Shown: positions 1 through 7,585, counted from the stretch's first letter. The stretch: 8,056 nt of DNA from Roseovarius sp. UBA6167 (GCA_002428225.1 DIUD01000072.1:44613-52668), one strand, 5' to 3'. The notes: generated by a model from the sequence alone, not told the origin. Made by a program: numbers and translations.

Positions 1-838
1 TGTCCATGGTCATGTCTTCCATGCCAGCGGCGGGTTTGATCGAGATGCCGCCGGTGTCAAAGACCACGCCCTTGCCGACCAGCGCCAGCGGTGCGGCCCC
101 CGCCTCGCCGCCCTGCCATTCCATCACGGCGAGCCTGGAGGGGCTGGCGCTGCCCTGACCGACCGACAGAAGCGCGCCCATGCCGAGCCTTTCCATGTCC
201 TCTTCCTCGAGCACGGTGATCTTGAGGCCAAGATCGGCCAGCCCCCTGATCTCTTCGGCAAAGGCGGTGGTGGTCAGGTGGTTGGCGGGGGCATTGACCA
301 GATCGCGGGTGAGGAAAACCCCCTCGGCCACGGCGCGGGCAGGGGCAAAGCCCGCCTCGGCCCCGGCCACGTCCCTGACGGTCATGGTGATTGCGCCCGG
401 TTCGGTCTTGTCCTTGTCGCCGGTCTTGTGGGCGGTGTAGTCGTAGCCGCGCAGCACCGCGCCAAGCGCCACCTCGCCGGGGCGCCTGAGCGTGGCCCCG
501 AGGATGGTGAGCGCCTTGTCGCCCCTGGCGCGGCCCAGCGCCACACCGGCGCGGCGGCTGTCCTCGACACTGGCGTTGCGCGGCAGCACCACCACGTCGA
601 GCGCCTCCGCCGCCAGCCCCGCGGGCCAGCCGAGCGAGATCAGGTCGCCCGGCTTCTTCTTCTCGAGCGCGCCGCTCTCGATCAGCCGCGCGATCCCCCC
701 GCGCACCAGTCGGTTGACGCGCCGCCCCTCGGCGTCGAGCCGGCCCTCGCCGGTAACGAATACCGCAAGGCGGCCCGTCGCTCCGGCGATGGCGTCAAGA
801 TCGGTTTCGACAAAGCGCACGGCTGCGGGTGTGGTCAT
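1..838 (-). CDS. pepA: Leucyl (cytosol) aminopeptidase PepA, family M17, C-terminal half missing at window edge
   Basis: PepA is a cytosolic two-metal aminopeptidase that removes N-terminal residues from peptides. Reading the minus strand from the ATG at 838-836 gives 279 codons before the window edge (E. coli PepA is about 500 residues). The N-terminal domain (about residues 1-160) starts MTTPAAVRFVETDLD. The catalytic domain follows, with the family signature GKGVVFDTGGISIKP at about 255-269. Aligned to E. coli PepA, the metal ligands K270, D275 and D293 correspond to K256, D261 and D279, and active-site K282 to K268; the constant offset of 14 supports the start. The later ligands (E. coli D352 and E354) lie outside the window. 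A Shine-Dalgarno-like GAGGGAG (minus strand, 852-846) sits 7 nt before the ATG. The gene is divergent from lptF. Identity is very secure; whether this PepA also binds DNA, as in E. coli, cannot be judged. Confidence 0.97.
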   Translation of the reverse strand, partial: MTTPAAVRFVETDLDAIAGATGRLAVFVTGEGRLDAEGRRVNRLVRGGIARLIESGALEKKKPGDLISLGWPAGLAAEALDVVVLPRNASVEDSRRAGVALGRARGDKALTILGATLRRPGEVALGAVLRGYDYTAHKTGDKDKTEPGAITMTVRDVAGAEAGFAPARAVAEGVFLTRDLVNAPANHLTTTAFAEEIRGLADLGLKITVLEEEDMERLGMGALLSVGQGSASPSRLAVMEWQGGEAGAAPLALVGKGVVFDTGGISIKPAAGMEDMTMD

Positions 839-968
839 GGTGGGTCTCCCTCTTGTTTGTGGTTTGCCCAGACCTAGCGCGCCCTTTCGCCAAAGGCCAG
901 TTAGCAGTTTTCCCCCGCGCGTGTTTCGGCTAGGTTGCCGGTCGGGATTGCTGCCTTGGGGGACTTGA
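839..968. promoter_or_regulatory. Divergent pepA / lptF intergenic region, presumed promoters for both directions
   Basis: This 130-bp stretch separates the divergent pepA and lptF starts and is the only substantial non-coding DNA in the window, so the promoters of both transcription units are inferred to lie here. No strong sigma-70 match is visible. A weak plus-strand candidate is TTTTCC (908-913), 17 nt, TAGGTT (931-936). A weak minus-strand candidate is TGGCCT (899-894), 17 nt, TAGGTC (876-871). A short inverted repeat, CCTTT-CGCC-AAAGG (883-896), lies between the two -10 candidates. I would trust the region as regulatory but not the individual boxes. Confidence 0.45.
958..963 (+). promoter_or_regulatory. 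Ribosome binding site of lptF (supports the TTG start)
   Basis: The purine run GGGGGA lies 5 nt before the TTG at 969. It is the only Shine-Dalgarno-like element near the lptF 5' end. The next in-frame TTG and ATG codons lie inside the first membrane helix, so this site decides in favour of the TTG start. Confidence 0.6.
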
Positions 969-2117
969 TTGACCAGATTCGACAGATACCTGCTGTCGCA
1001 ATTGATGGTCTTGTTCGGTTTTTTCGCGCTCGTGCTTGTCTCGATCCTGTGGATCAACAAGGCGGTGCGCATGTTCGACAAGCTCATTGGCGATGGCCAG
1101 CCGGCCTGGGTGTTTCTCGAGTTCACCGCGCTGACGCTGCCGGCGGTGATCGGGGGCATGTTGCCGATCGCGGCCTTCGCTGCGGCGGTCTATGTGGTGT
1201 ATCGCCTGTCATCGGACAACGAGCTGACCGTCATTCAGGCCACCGGCTATTCGCCGTTTCGCCTTGGCCGTGCGGTGCTGGTCTTTGGCGTGATCGTGGC
1301 GCTGATGATGAGCCTGCTGGCGCATATGCTGATACCCGGCAGCCTGGGCCAGTTGCGCCAGCGCGAGAGCGAGATTTCGGCCAATGTCGCCGCGCGGCTG
1401 CTGAGCGAGGGAGAGTTCCTGCATCCCGCGCCGGGCGTCACCTTCTATATCCGCGAGATCACGCCCGAGGGCGAATTGCGCGACGTGTTCCTGTCGGACC
1501 GGCGCAATCCCGACAGGACGGTGAGCTATACCTCCTCGCGCGCCTACCTGGTGGCGGACGGGGCGGGCTCGCGGCTGGTGATGGTGGACGGGATGGCGCA
1601 GAATGTCCGCACCTCGGACACGCGGCTCTTCGTTACCCATTTCGACGATTTCTCCTATGACATCACGAGCCTGCTCAGCCGCGGCGGGATAAATCTCAAC
1701 CAGGTGGCCTTCACGGGCACCGCAGAGCTTTTGCGCGACCCCGAGGGCGTGGCCGAGCGCAGCGGCGCGAGTATCGGCGAGGTGATGGTCGAACTTCACG
1801 GTCGCTTTGCCGCCGTGCTGATGTGCGTGGTGGCGGCGCTTGTGGGATTCAGCACGCTGATGGTGGGCAGCTACAGCCGCCTTGGCGTCTGGCGCCAGGT
1901 GCTGGCGGCCTTCGCGCTGCTGGTGGGGGTCGAGGTGGCGCGCAGCGCGAGCCTCGGGCCGGTCCTTGCCAATGCCGCGCTCTGGCCGCTGCTATATCTG
2001 CCCGTGCTCGCGGGGATCGTGCTTTCGCTCGGGCTGTTGTGGCTGGCGCATCATCCCGCCGTCTGGGCCTGGATCGCCAGCGGGTTCCGGCGCCGGCCCA
2101 CGGAGGCGGCGGCATGA
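969..2117 (+). CDS. lptF: LPS export ABC transporter permease LptF
   Basis: LptF is one of two inner-membrane permeases of the LptB2FG exporter, which extracts lipopolysaccharide from the inner membrane and passes it to LptC. The product has 382 residues (E. coli LptF 366) and the YjgP/YjgQ layout: three N-terminal membrane helices (about 11-33, 54-78, 100-122), a periplasmic beta-jellyroll (about 125-270), then three helices (about 280-300, 309-330, 337-360). The cytoplasmic segment SDNELTVIQATG (82-93) matches the coupling helix that contacts LptB; E85 aligns with E. coli E84. The start is a TTG, chosen because the protein then begins MTRFDRYLLSQLM, the usual family N-terminus, and because a purine-rich site lies 5 nt upstream. 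It is the first gene of the plus-strand operon. LptF was separated from the paralogous LptG by order and N-terminus; the two could only be confused with each other. Confidence 0.95.
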   Translation: MTRFDRYLLSQLMVLFGFFALVLVSILWINKAVRMFDKLIGDGQPAWVFLEFTALTLPAVIGGMLPIAAFAAAVYVVYRLSSDNELTVIQATGYSPFRLGRAVLVFGVIVALMMSLLAHMLIPGSLGQLRQRESEISANVAARLLSEGEFLHPAPGVTFYIREITPEGELRDVFLSDRRNPDRTVSYTSSRAYLVADGAGSRLVMVDGMAQNVRTSDTRLFVTHFDDFSYDITSLLSRGGINLNQVAFTGTAELLRDPEGVAERSGASIGEVMVELHGRFAAVLMCVVAALVGFSTLMVGSYSRLGVWRQVLAAFALLVGVEVARSASLGPVLANAALWPLLYLPVLAGIVLSLGLLWLAHHPAVWAWIASGFRRRPTEAAA

Positions 2118-3205
2118 TCCTCGATTTCTATTTCTCGCGTCAGTTCCTGGTCAGCGTCCTTGGCGTGGCGCTGTCGCTGGGCATCGTGATGGCGCTGATC
2201 GAGCTGATGGATGCGCTGGGCGACCATCCCGATCTTGCGCTCGGGCAGGTTCTGGGCCTCGTGGCGCTGGAGATGCCCTGGGCCAATTACGAGATCCTGC
2301 CACTGGTGGTGATCCTCGCCTCGGTGGCGCTGTTCGTGCGCATGGCGCGCTCGTCCGAACTGGTGGTGCTGCGCGCGGCGGGGCGCTCGGCGTTGCGCGG
2401 GCTGATGGCCCCGGCCCTGGCGACCTTTGTGATGGGCGTGCTCGTGGTCGCGCTCGGCAATCCCATCGTCGCGGCCGCCTCCAAGCGCGGGCATGACCTC
2501 TCCAACCGTTACAAGGGTGTCGAGACGGCGGCCTTTGCGCTCTCCGACGAGGGGCTGTGGCTGCGGCAGGGCGATGCGGAGGGGCAGACGGTGATCTTTG
2601 CCGAGCGCGCAAGCGCGGACCTGGGCACGCTTTACGGGCCGAATTTTCTGGAATTCGGCCCCGATGGCACCCCGTTGCGGCGCATCAATGCCGAGGTGGC
2701 GCGGCTCGGGCGCGGCGCGTGGAACCTTGAGAATGCCAAGATCTGGGTTCTTGCGCGCGGCACCAATCCCGAGGCCGAGGCCGAGCGCAAGGCGGCCATT
2801 TCGCTGCCCTCCGACCTCACGCAGGCCCGCATCCTCGAAAGTTTCGGGCGCCCGCGCTTCATCCCGATCTGGGAATTGCCGCGCTTCATTTCGCAGATGG
2901 AGGCGTCGGGCTTTTCCGCGCGCCGTTACGCGGTCTGGTTCCAGAGCGAATTGTCGCTTCCGTTGTTTCTCGTGGCGCTGGTGTTGATGGCGGCGGCCTT
3001 TACCATCGGCCATGTCCGCGGGGCGAATGTGGGGCTGAGGGTGCTGTTCGCGGTGATCTCGGGGTTCGGCCTCTACTATATCCGCAATTTCGCGCAGATC
3101 CTGGGCGAGAACGGACAGATCCCCGTGTCGCTTGCGGCCTGGGCGCCGTCGGTGGCGGCGCTCCTGCTTGCGGTCGGGATTCTGCTGCATCTGGAGGATG
3201 GCTGA
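2114..3205 (+). CDS. lptG: LPS export ABC transporter permease LptG
   Basis: LptG is the partner permease of LptF in the LptB2FG exporter. The product has 363 residues (E. coli LptG 360) and the same architecture: helices at about 9-33, 58-78 and 97-118, a periplasmic jellyroll (about 125-265) and three C-terminal helices (about 279-299, 305-325, 338-360). The coupling-helix segment RSSELVVLRAAG (79-90) carries E82, the counterpart of E. coli E88. The reading frame stays open well upstream, but the ATG at 2114 is preferred: it overlaps the lptF stop as ATGA, follows GGAGG (2102-2106) by 7 nt, and gives the expected MILDFYFSRQF start. The nucleotide-binding subunit LptB and the bridge proteins LptC and LptA are not in the window and must be encoded elsewhere. 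Confidence 0.95.
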   Translation: MILDFYFSRQFLVSVLGVALSLGIVMALIELMDALGDHPDLALGQVLGLVALEMPWANYEILPLVVILASVALFVRMARSSELVVLRAAGRSALRGLMAPALATFVMGVLVVALGNPIVAAASKRGHDLSNRYKGVETAAFALSDEGLWLRQGDAEGQTVIFAERASADLGTLYGPNFLEFGPDGTPLRRINAEVARLGRGAWNLENAKIWVLARGTNPEAEAERKAAISLPSDLTQARILESFGRPRFIPIWELPRFISQMEASGFSARRYAVWFQSELSLPLFLVALVLMAAAFTIGHVRGANVGLRVLFAVISGFGLYYIRNFAQILGENGQIPVSLAAWAPSVAALLLAVGILLHLEDG

Positions 3206-5379
3206 TGCGGCTCGTTCTGGCCCTGCTCGCCGCCCTGCTCTTGCGGGCCACGCCGCTTGCCGCGCAGGATGCGCCGTCGGACATGGCGATGCTGGTGGCC
3301 GACGAGGTGCGCCTGACCGCCGACGAGCGGCTGATCGCAAGCGGCAATGTCGAGGCGCTCTACCAGGGCCGTCGCCTGACGGCGCGCGAGATCGTCTATG
3401 ACCGCGCCACCGACCGGCTGACGATCACCGGCCCGCTCAGCCTCAGCGAGGGCAGCGACACCGTGGTGCTTGCCGACAGCGCCGCGCTCGATGCGGATCT
3501 CTCGGACGGGATCCTGCGCGGTGCGCGGATCGTCATGCACGAACAGCTTCAGCTTGCCGCCCGCGAGATGCGCCGCACCGACGCGCGCCTCAACGAGCTA
3601 TACAAGGCCACGGTGACCTCCTGCCGGGTTTGCGAGACGGGCCGCCCGCCGCTCTGGCAGATCCGCGCCGAACGGGTTGTGCATGACCAGGACAAGAGCC
3701 GGCTCTATTTCCACAACGCGCAGTTCCGCGTGCTCGACACGCCGGTTTTCTACCTGCCGCGCCTCAGCCTGCCCGATGGCTCGGTCAAGCGCGCGACCGG
3801 GTTTCTCGCCCCTTCGGCGGTCAATTCGAGCCTTCTGGGCACGGGCGTGCGGATACCTTATTTCATCACGCTCGGCGAGAGCAGGGACCTGACCATCGCG
3901 CCGTTCTATGCCACCAATTCCAGGCGGCTGGAGTTGCGCTATCGCCAGATGTTCCGCCGTGGCGAGATCGAGTTCAACGGCGCGGTTGCCGATGACGATT
4001 TCAGGGGCAAGGGCACGCGCGGCTATCTTTTCGCCACCGGGCGCTTTGATCTGCCGCGCGATTTCGTGCTGCGGTTCGGTATCGAATACACGAGCGACGA
4101 TACCTTTCTCGTCGATCACGATTTTTCCGACAAGGACCGGCTGCAAAGCGGCGTTTCGGTCGAGCGCGCGCGGCGCGACGATTATGCGCGCCTCGCGCTC
4201 GATCATTTCCGCACCCTGCGGGTGGGGGAAGCTAACTCGACCCTGCCGAGCCTTGCCGCCAATGCCGAGTATCAGCGACGGCTGTTTCCGCGCCGGCTTG
4301 GCGGCGAGGTGCGGCTGAGCGCGCTCGCCCATGGCCATCAGCGCAATTCGAGCCTGAGCATCGACGGACCGGTTGCCGACGGCTACGCCGACGGGCGCGA
4401 CATGGCGCGCTTTACCGCCGAGGCGGACTGGCTGCGGCAATGGCTGCTGCCCGCGGGGGTGATCGCCTCGGTCGAGACCGGGGTGGCGCTCGATCATTTC
4501 GAATTGCGCGACATCGGGCAGACGGCGGATTCCCAGGCCACCGAGATCACCCCGCGCGCTGCGCTGCAACTGCGATGGCCGTTGCAGAAGATCGCCGCCA
4601 ACGGCGCGGCCCATGTCATCGAGCCGGTGATGCAGGTGGCCTGGTCGGGCGGGTCGAACCCGAACATCCCCAATGACGAGAACCGGGTGATCGAATTCGA
4701 CGAGGGCAACCTCTTCAACATCTCGCGTTTCGTCGCGCCCGGCCGGCGCGAGCGGGGCCTGAGCGCGGCCTATGGGGCCAGCTATACCCGCGTCGATCCT
4801 GCCGGTTGGGAGGGGCGATTTGCCGTGGGACAGGTCTATCGCGACGACCGGCTGCGCGAAAAATCGGGCGAGACCGGCTTTACCCCGTCCTCGGGCCTGA
4901 GCGAGCGCAGCTCCGATTTGCTGCTTGCCGGGCAGTTTCGCAACCAGAGCGGCCTTGTTCTGACGGCGCGGGGCCTTTTCGACGACGCGTTCGACGTGAC
5001 CAAGGCCGAGGCACGCGGCAGCTGGCGCAACCCGCGCACCGATATCGGGGCGACCTATATCTGGCTGGGAAAGGATCCGCGCGAAAGCCGGCCCGACACG
5101 ATCTCGGAATGGTCGATCGACGGCAGCTATCGCTTTGCCGATCACTGGACGGCAAGCGGCGAATGGCGGTTCGACACGACTGACCAGCGCAGCATCCGCG
5201 CGGGCGCCGGCCTCACCTACACCAACGAATGTGTCGATATCACCTTTTCGGTCTCGCGTCGCTTCACCTCGTCCACTATCCTTGACCCCGAGACCGTTTT
5301 CGGATTTGTAATCGGGCTCCGCGGCTTCAGCGCCGGGACCCGCGATGCAAGTTATACGCGCAAATGCAGGACCACATGA
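3205..5379 (+). CDS. lptD: LPS-assembly outer-membrane translocon LptD
   Basis: LptD (OstA/Imp) is the outer-membrane barrel that, with the lipoprotein LptE, inserts LPS into the outer leaflet. The product has 724 residues (E. coli 784). A signal peptide (about 1-20, ending PLAA) precedes a periplasmic LptA-like jellyroll (about 25-180; motifs VADEVRLTADERLIASGNV and YLPRLSLPDGSVKRATGFL) and a large beta-barrel (about 200-708) ending in FVIGLRGF. There are exactly four cysteines: C140, C143, C676 and C721. C140 (in TSC) aligns with E. coli C173 and C676 with the E. coli C724-C725 pair; C143 and C721 have no direct E. coli counterpart. The ATG overlaps the lptG stop by one base (TGATG) with GGAGGA (3193-3198) 6 nt upstream. 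No LptE gene is present here. Confidence 0.96.
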   Translation: MRLVLALLAALLLRATPLAAQDAPSDMAMLVADEVRLTADERLIASGNVEALYQGRRLTAREIVYDRATDRLTITGPLSLSEGSDTVVLADSAALDADLSDGILRGARIVMHEQLQLAAREMRRTDARLNELYKATVTSCRVCETGRPPLWQIRAERVVHDQDKSRLYFHNAQFRVLDTPVFYLPRLSLPDGSVKRATGFLAPSAVNSSLLGTGVRIPYFITLGESRDLTIAPFYATNSRRLELRYRQMFRRGEIEFNGAVADDDFRGKGTRGYLFATGRFDLPRDFVLRFGIEYTSDDTFLVDHDFSDKDRLQSGVSVERARRDDYARLALDHFRTLRVGEANSTLPSLAANAEYQRRLFPRRLGGEVRLSALAHGHQRNSSLSIDGPVADGYADGRDMARFTAEADWLRQWLLPAGVIASVETGVALDHFELRDIGQTADSQATEITPRAALQLRWPLQKIAANGAAHVIEPVMQVAWSGGSNPNIPNDENRVIEFDEGNLFNISRFVAPGRRERGLSAAYGASYTRVDPAGWEGRFAVGQVYRDDRLREKSGETGFTPSSGLSERSSDLLLAGQFRNQSGLVLTARGLFDDAFDVTKAEARGSWRNPRTDIGATYIWLGKDPRESRPDTISEWSIDGSYRFADHWTASGEWRFDTTDQRSIRAGAGLTYTNECVDITFSVSRRFTSSTILDPETVFGFVIGLRGFSAGTRDASYTRKCRTT
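5368..5371 (+). promoter_or_regulatory. Ribosome binding site of surA, inside the end of lptD
   Basis: AGGA lies 4 nt before the ATG at 5376 and 10 nt before the ATG at 5382, but downstream of the upstream-most in-frame ATG at 5364, which has no purine-rich site before it. This favours a start at 5376, where the ATG overlaps the lptD stop as ATGA. 5382 remains possible. Confidence 0.45.
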
Positions 5380-6629
5380 GCATGACCCCGAGTCTTACCC
5401 GTATCCCGCGCGCGCTTGTCGCGCTCGGCCTGGCGTTAATACTGGCCCTTGCCCTGCCGCAGGCTTCGGCGCGGGCGCAGAACCTCTTTGCGCCGGCCAT
5501 TTTCGTCAATGACCAGGTGATTACCCGCTACGAGATCCAGCAGCGCGCGCGGATGCTGACGCTCTTCCGCGCGCCGGGCGACATCGACCGCCTCGCGCGC
5601 GAACAGCTCATCGAGGAGCGCCTCAAGCAGGAGGCGGCGCGCTTGATGGGGATGACCCTGCCCGAGGATGTCGTGACCGAGGGGATGGAGGAATTCGCCG
5701 GGCGTGCCAACATGGATGCCGAGCAACTTGTCGCCGCGCTGGCGCAATCGGGCGTGTCCGAGGAATCGTTTCGCGCCTTCGTCCATGCCGGGGTCCTCTG
5801 GCGCGAGGTGGCGCAGGCGCGTTTTGCCCCGCGTGTTTCGGTCAGCGAGGACGATATCGAGCGTGCCACTCTCGCGCTCTCGGGGGGGGCGCCGGTGCGG
5901 GTCCTGTTGGCGGAAATCATCCTGCCGGTGACCAGTCTGGAGGATGCCGAGACCAAGCAGGCCCTGGCCGCCCGCATCGCCACGGCACAGGGCGCGGCCC
6001 AGTTCGCCAGTTTCGCGCGCCAGTATTCCGCAGCCCCCTCGGCGCGCAATGGCGGGCGCAGGAACTGGCAGGCGCTGTCGGACCTGCCGCCGCTGCTGCG
6101 CCAGGTGGCGCTTGGCCTCGGGCCCGGCGAGATTTCCGAGCCGCTTCCCATCGAGGGGGGGCTTGCCCTCATCATGATGCTTGACATCGAAGAGGGCGAG
6201 CCGCCCGCGCGGCAATATTCCGCCATCGAATATGCCGCCTATTACATCCCCGGCGGGCACAGCGAGCAGGCGCTGGCGCGGGCGGCGCAGATCCGGGCGC
6301 GGGTGGATACCTGCGACGATCTTTACGGTGTCGCGCATGGCCAGCCGCCCGAGGTGCTGGACCGCGGGGCCATTGCCCCCGAGGAAATCCCCGCCGACAT
6401 CGCCGCCGAGCTGGCGCTGCTCGATCCGGGCGAGGTTTCGACGCGGCTCACGCGGGCGAACGGACAAACGCTCGTGTTCCTGATGCTCTGCGGGCGCTCT
6501 CCCCGGCTTGACGGCGAGGCACCTTCGATCGAGAACCTGACCAACTTCATCCGCAACCAGCGCATCTCGTCGCTGGCCGATGGCTATCTCGAACAGCTCA
6601 AGGCCGAGGCGCGGATCGTCGCGCCGTGA
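5376..6629 (+). CDS. surA: SurA-type periplasmic chaperone with degenerate parvulin domains
   Basis: SurA escorts unfolded outer-membrane proteins across the periplasm; in E. coli LptD is one client. From the ATG at 5376 the product has 417 residues (E. coli 428). A signal peptide (about 1-34, cleavage after ARA) is followed by a SurA N-terminal chaperone domain (about 36-160; FVNDQVITRYEIQQRARML) and a parvulin-like domain (about 173-275; NGGRRNW, LSDLPPLL, LGPGEISEPL). A weaker second parvulin-like segment (about 285-375; LALLDPGEVS, LMLCGR) and a C-terminal helix follow. The first parvulin domain lacks both histidines of active parvulins: the H of ARHIL is E180 (LLAEIIL), and the H near the end (FGWHL) is replaced in GGLALIM. 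It therefore resembles the inactive P1 domain of E. coli SurA and probably acts as a chaperone only (inference). Starts at 5364 or 5382 are alternatives. Divergence makes the surA name slightly less certain than that of its neighbours. Confidence 0.88.
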   Translation: MSMTPSLTRIPRALVALGLALILALALPQASARAQNLFAPAIFVNDQVITRYEIQQRARMLTLFRAPGDIDRLAREQLIEERLKQEAARLMGMTLPEDVVTEGMEEFAGRANMDAEQLVAALAQSGVSEESFRAFVHAGVLWREVAQARFAPRVSVSEDDIERATLALSGGAPVRVLLAEIILPVTSLEDAETKQALAARIATAQGAAQFASFARQYSAAPSARNGGRRNWQALSDLPPLLRQVALGLGPGEISEPLPIEGGLALIMMLDIEEGEPPARQYSAIEYAAYYIPGGHSEQALARAAQIRARVDTCDDLYGVAHGQPPEVLDRGAIAPEEIPADIAAELALLDPGEVSTRLTRANGQTLVFLMLCGRSPRLDGEAPSIENLTNFIRNQRISSLADGYLEQLKAEARIVAP

Positions 6630-7585
6630 TCGCCCTCACCTGTGGAGAGCCGGCGGGCATCGGCCCCGAGATAGCCGCGAGTGCCTGGGCCGCCTTGCGC
6701 GGGTCCGTGCCGTTCTTCCTGATCGGCGACCCGGGCCACTTGCCCGCGGGCGTGCCGGTCGCGGTGATCGAGACGCCCGAGGGGGCGGCGGGCGTCGTGG
6801 CCGAGGCGCTTCCCGTTCTTGCCCATCCCTTTGCCGGCCCGCGCACCCCCGGCCAGCCGCAACCGGCGCAGGCGCAAGGGGTGATCGACGTGATCGCGCG
6901 CGGCGTGGCGCTGGTGCGGGCGGGCAGGGCCAGCGCGCTTTGCACCGCACCCATCCACAAGCAGGCCTTGCAGGAGGGGGCGGGCTTTGCCTTTCCCGGC
7001 CATACCGAGTTTCTCGCCCATCTCGGGGGCGTGGGCCGCGTGGTGATGATGCTCGCCAGCCCCGCGCTGCGGGTCGTGCCCGTCACCATCCATATCCCGC
7101 TTGCCGGGGTGCCACGGGCGCTGACCGCCGAGCTGCTGGAGGAAACGATCCGTATCACCCGCGCCGCGCTGATTGCCGATTTCGGCATCGCCGCGCCACG
7201 TCTGGCGGTGGCGGGGCTCAATCCCCACGCCGGCGAAGGCGGGCGCATGGGGCGCGAGGAGATCGAGACCATCGCCCCCGTGCTCGACCGGCTGAAGGCG
7301 GAGGGGATGGACCTGCGCGGGCCGCTCTCGGCCGACACGATGTTTCACGCCGCCGCGCGCGCGGGCTATGACGCGGCCATCGCCATGTATCACGATCAGG
7401 CGCTCATCCCCGTCAAGACGCTCGATTTCGACCGGGGCGTGAACGTGACGCTTGGCCTGCCCTTCATCCGCACCTCGCCCGATCACGGCACGGCGCTCGA
7501 CATTGCGGGGCAGGGCGTGGCCAGTCCCGCCTCGCTGATCGAGGCGCTGCGGCTGGCCGATACGCTGGCGCGGGCGCGCGGATGA
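6626..7585 (+). CDS. pdxA: 4-hydroxythreonine-4-phosphate dehydrogenase PdxA
   Basis: PdxA oxidises 4-phosphohydroxy-L-threonine with NAD and a divalent metal. The product decarboxylates to 3-amino-2-oxopropyl phosphate, which PdxJ uses to build pyridoxine 5'-phosphate (DXP-dependent vitamin B6 pathway, cytosol). The product has 319 residues (E. coli 329). Motifs in order: GEPAGIGPE (7-15), TAPIHKQAL (107-115), PGHTEFLA (124-131), TIHIPLAG (154-161), GLNPHAGEGG (197-206), MYHDQALIPVK (254-264), HGTALDIAG (287-295). The metal-binding histidines of E. coli (H166, H211, H266) correspond to H156, H201 and H256, each offset by 10. The start is GTG, overlapping the surA stop as GTGA; the first motif begins only six residues later and there is no good Shine-Dalgarno site, so translation probably depends on coupling to surA. 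Confidence 0.97.
   Translation: MIALTCGEPAGIGPEIAASAWAALRGSVPFFLIGDPGHLPAGVPVAVIETPEGAAGVVAEALPVLAHPFAGPRTPGQPQPAQAQGVIDVIARGVALVRAGRASALCTAPIHKQALQEGAGFAFPGHTEFLAHLGGVGRVVMMLASPALRVVPVTIHIPLAGVPRALTAELLEETIRITRAALIADFGIAAPRLAVAGLNPHAGEGGRMGREEIETIAPVLDRLKAEGMDLRGPLSADTMFHAAARAGYDAAIAMYHDQALIPVKTLDFDRGVNVTLGLPFIRTSPDHGTALDIAGQGVASPASLIEALRLADTLARARG

Noticed and set aside
278..877. 199-codon plus-strand frame opposite pepA
   Set aside because: Antisense to an unambiguous M17 aminopeptidase frame, with no recognisable domain.
1823..2113. Possible N-terminal extension of lptG upstream of 2114
   Set aside because: The frame stays open, but the extension overlaps lptF coding sequence, is Gly/Ala/Arg-rich without homology features, and the ATG at 2114 has a good ribosome site and gives the normal LptG N-terminus.
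2051..3340. 429-codon open frame on the minus strand opposite lptG
   Set aside because: Antisense shadow of lptG; Arg/His/Gln-rich composition, no family motifs, and it crosses the lptF/lptG and lptG/lptD junctions.
3598..5145. 515-codon open frame on the minus strand opposite lptD
   Set aside because: It lies entirely antisense to a clear lptD and has a low-complexity, Arg/Ala/Gly-rich composition with no recognisable domain. Such long antisense frames are expected in high-GC codon-biased DNA.
5364..5375. Upstream ATG as the surA start
   Set aside because: It has no Shine-Dalgarno site and adds only four residues before the signal peptide; the ATGA overlap at 5376 with AGGA upstream fits better. 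Not fully excluded.
5436..6467. 343-codon open frame on the minus strand opposite surA
   Set aside because: Antisense shadow of surA with no recognisable motif; surA has a signal peptide and family domains.
6580..7371. 263-codon plus-strand frame overlapping pdxA
   Set aside because: Out-of-frame shadow, extremely Arg/Gly/Ala-rich; pdxA in the other frame has all family motifs and metal ligands.
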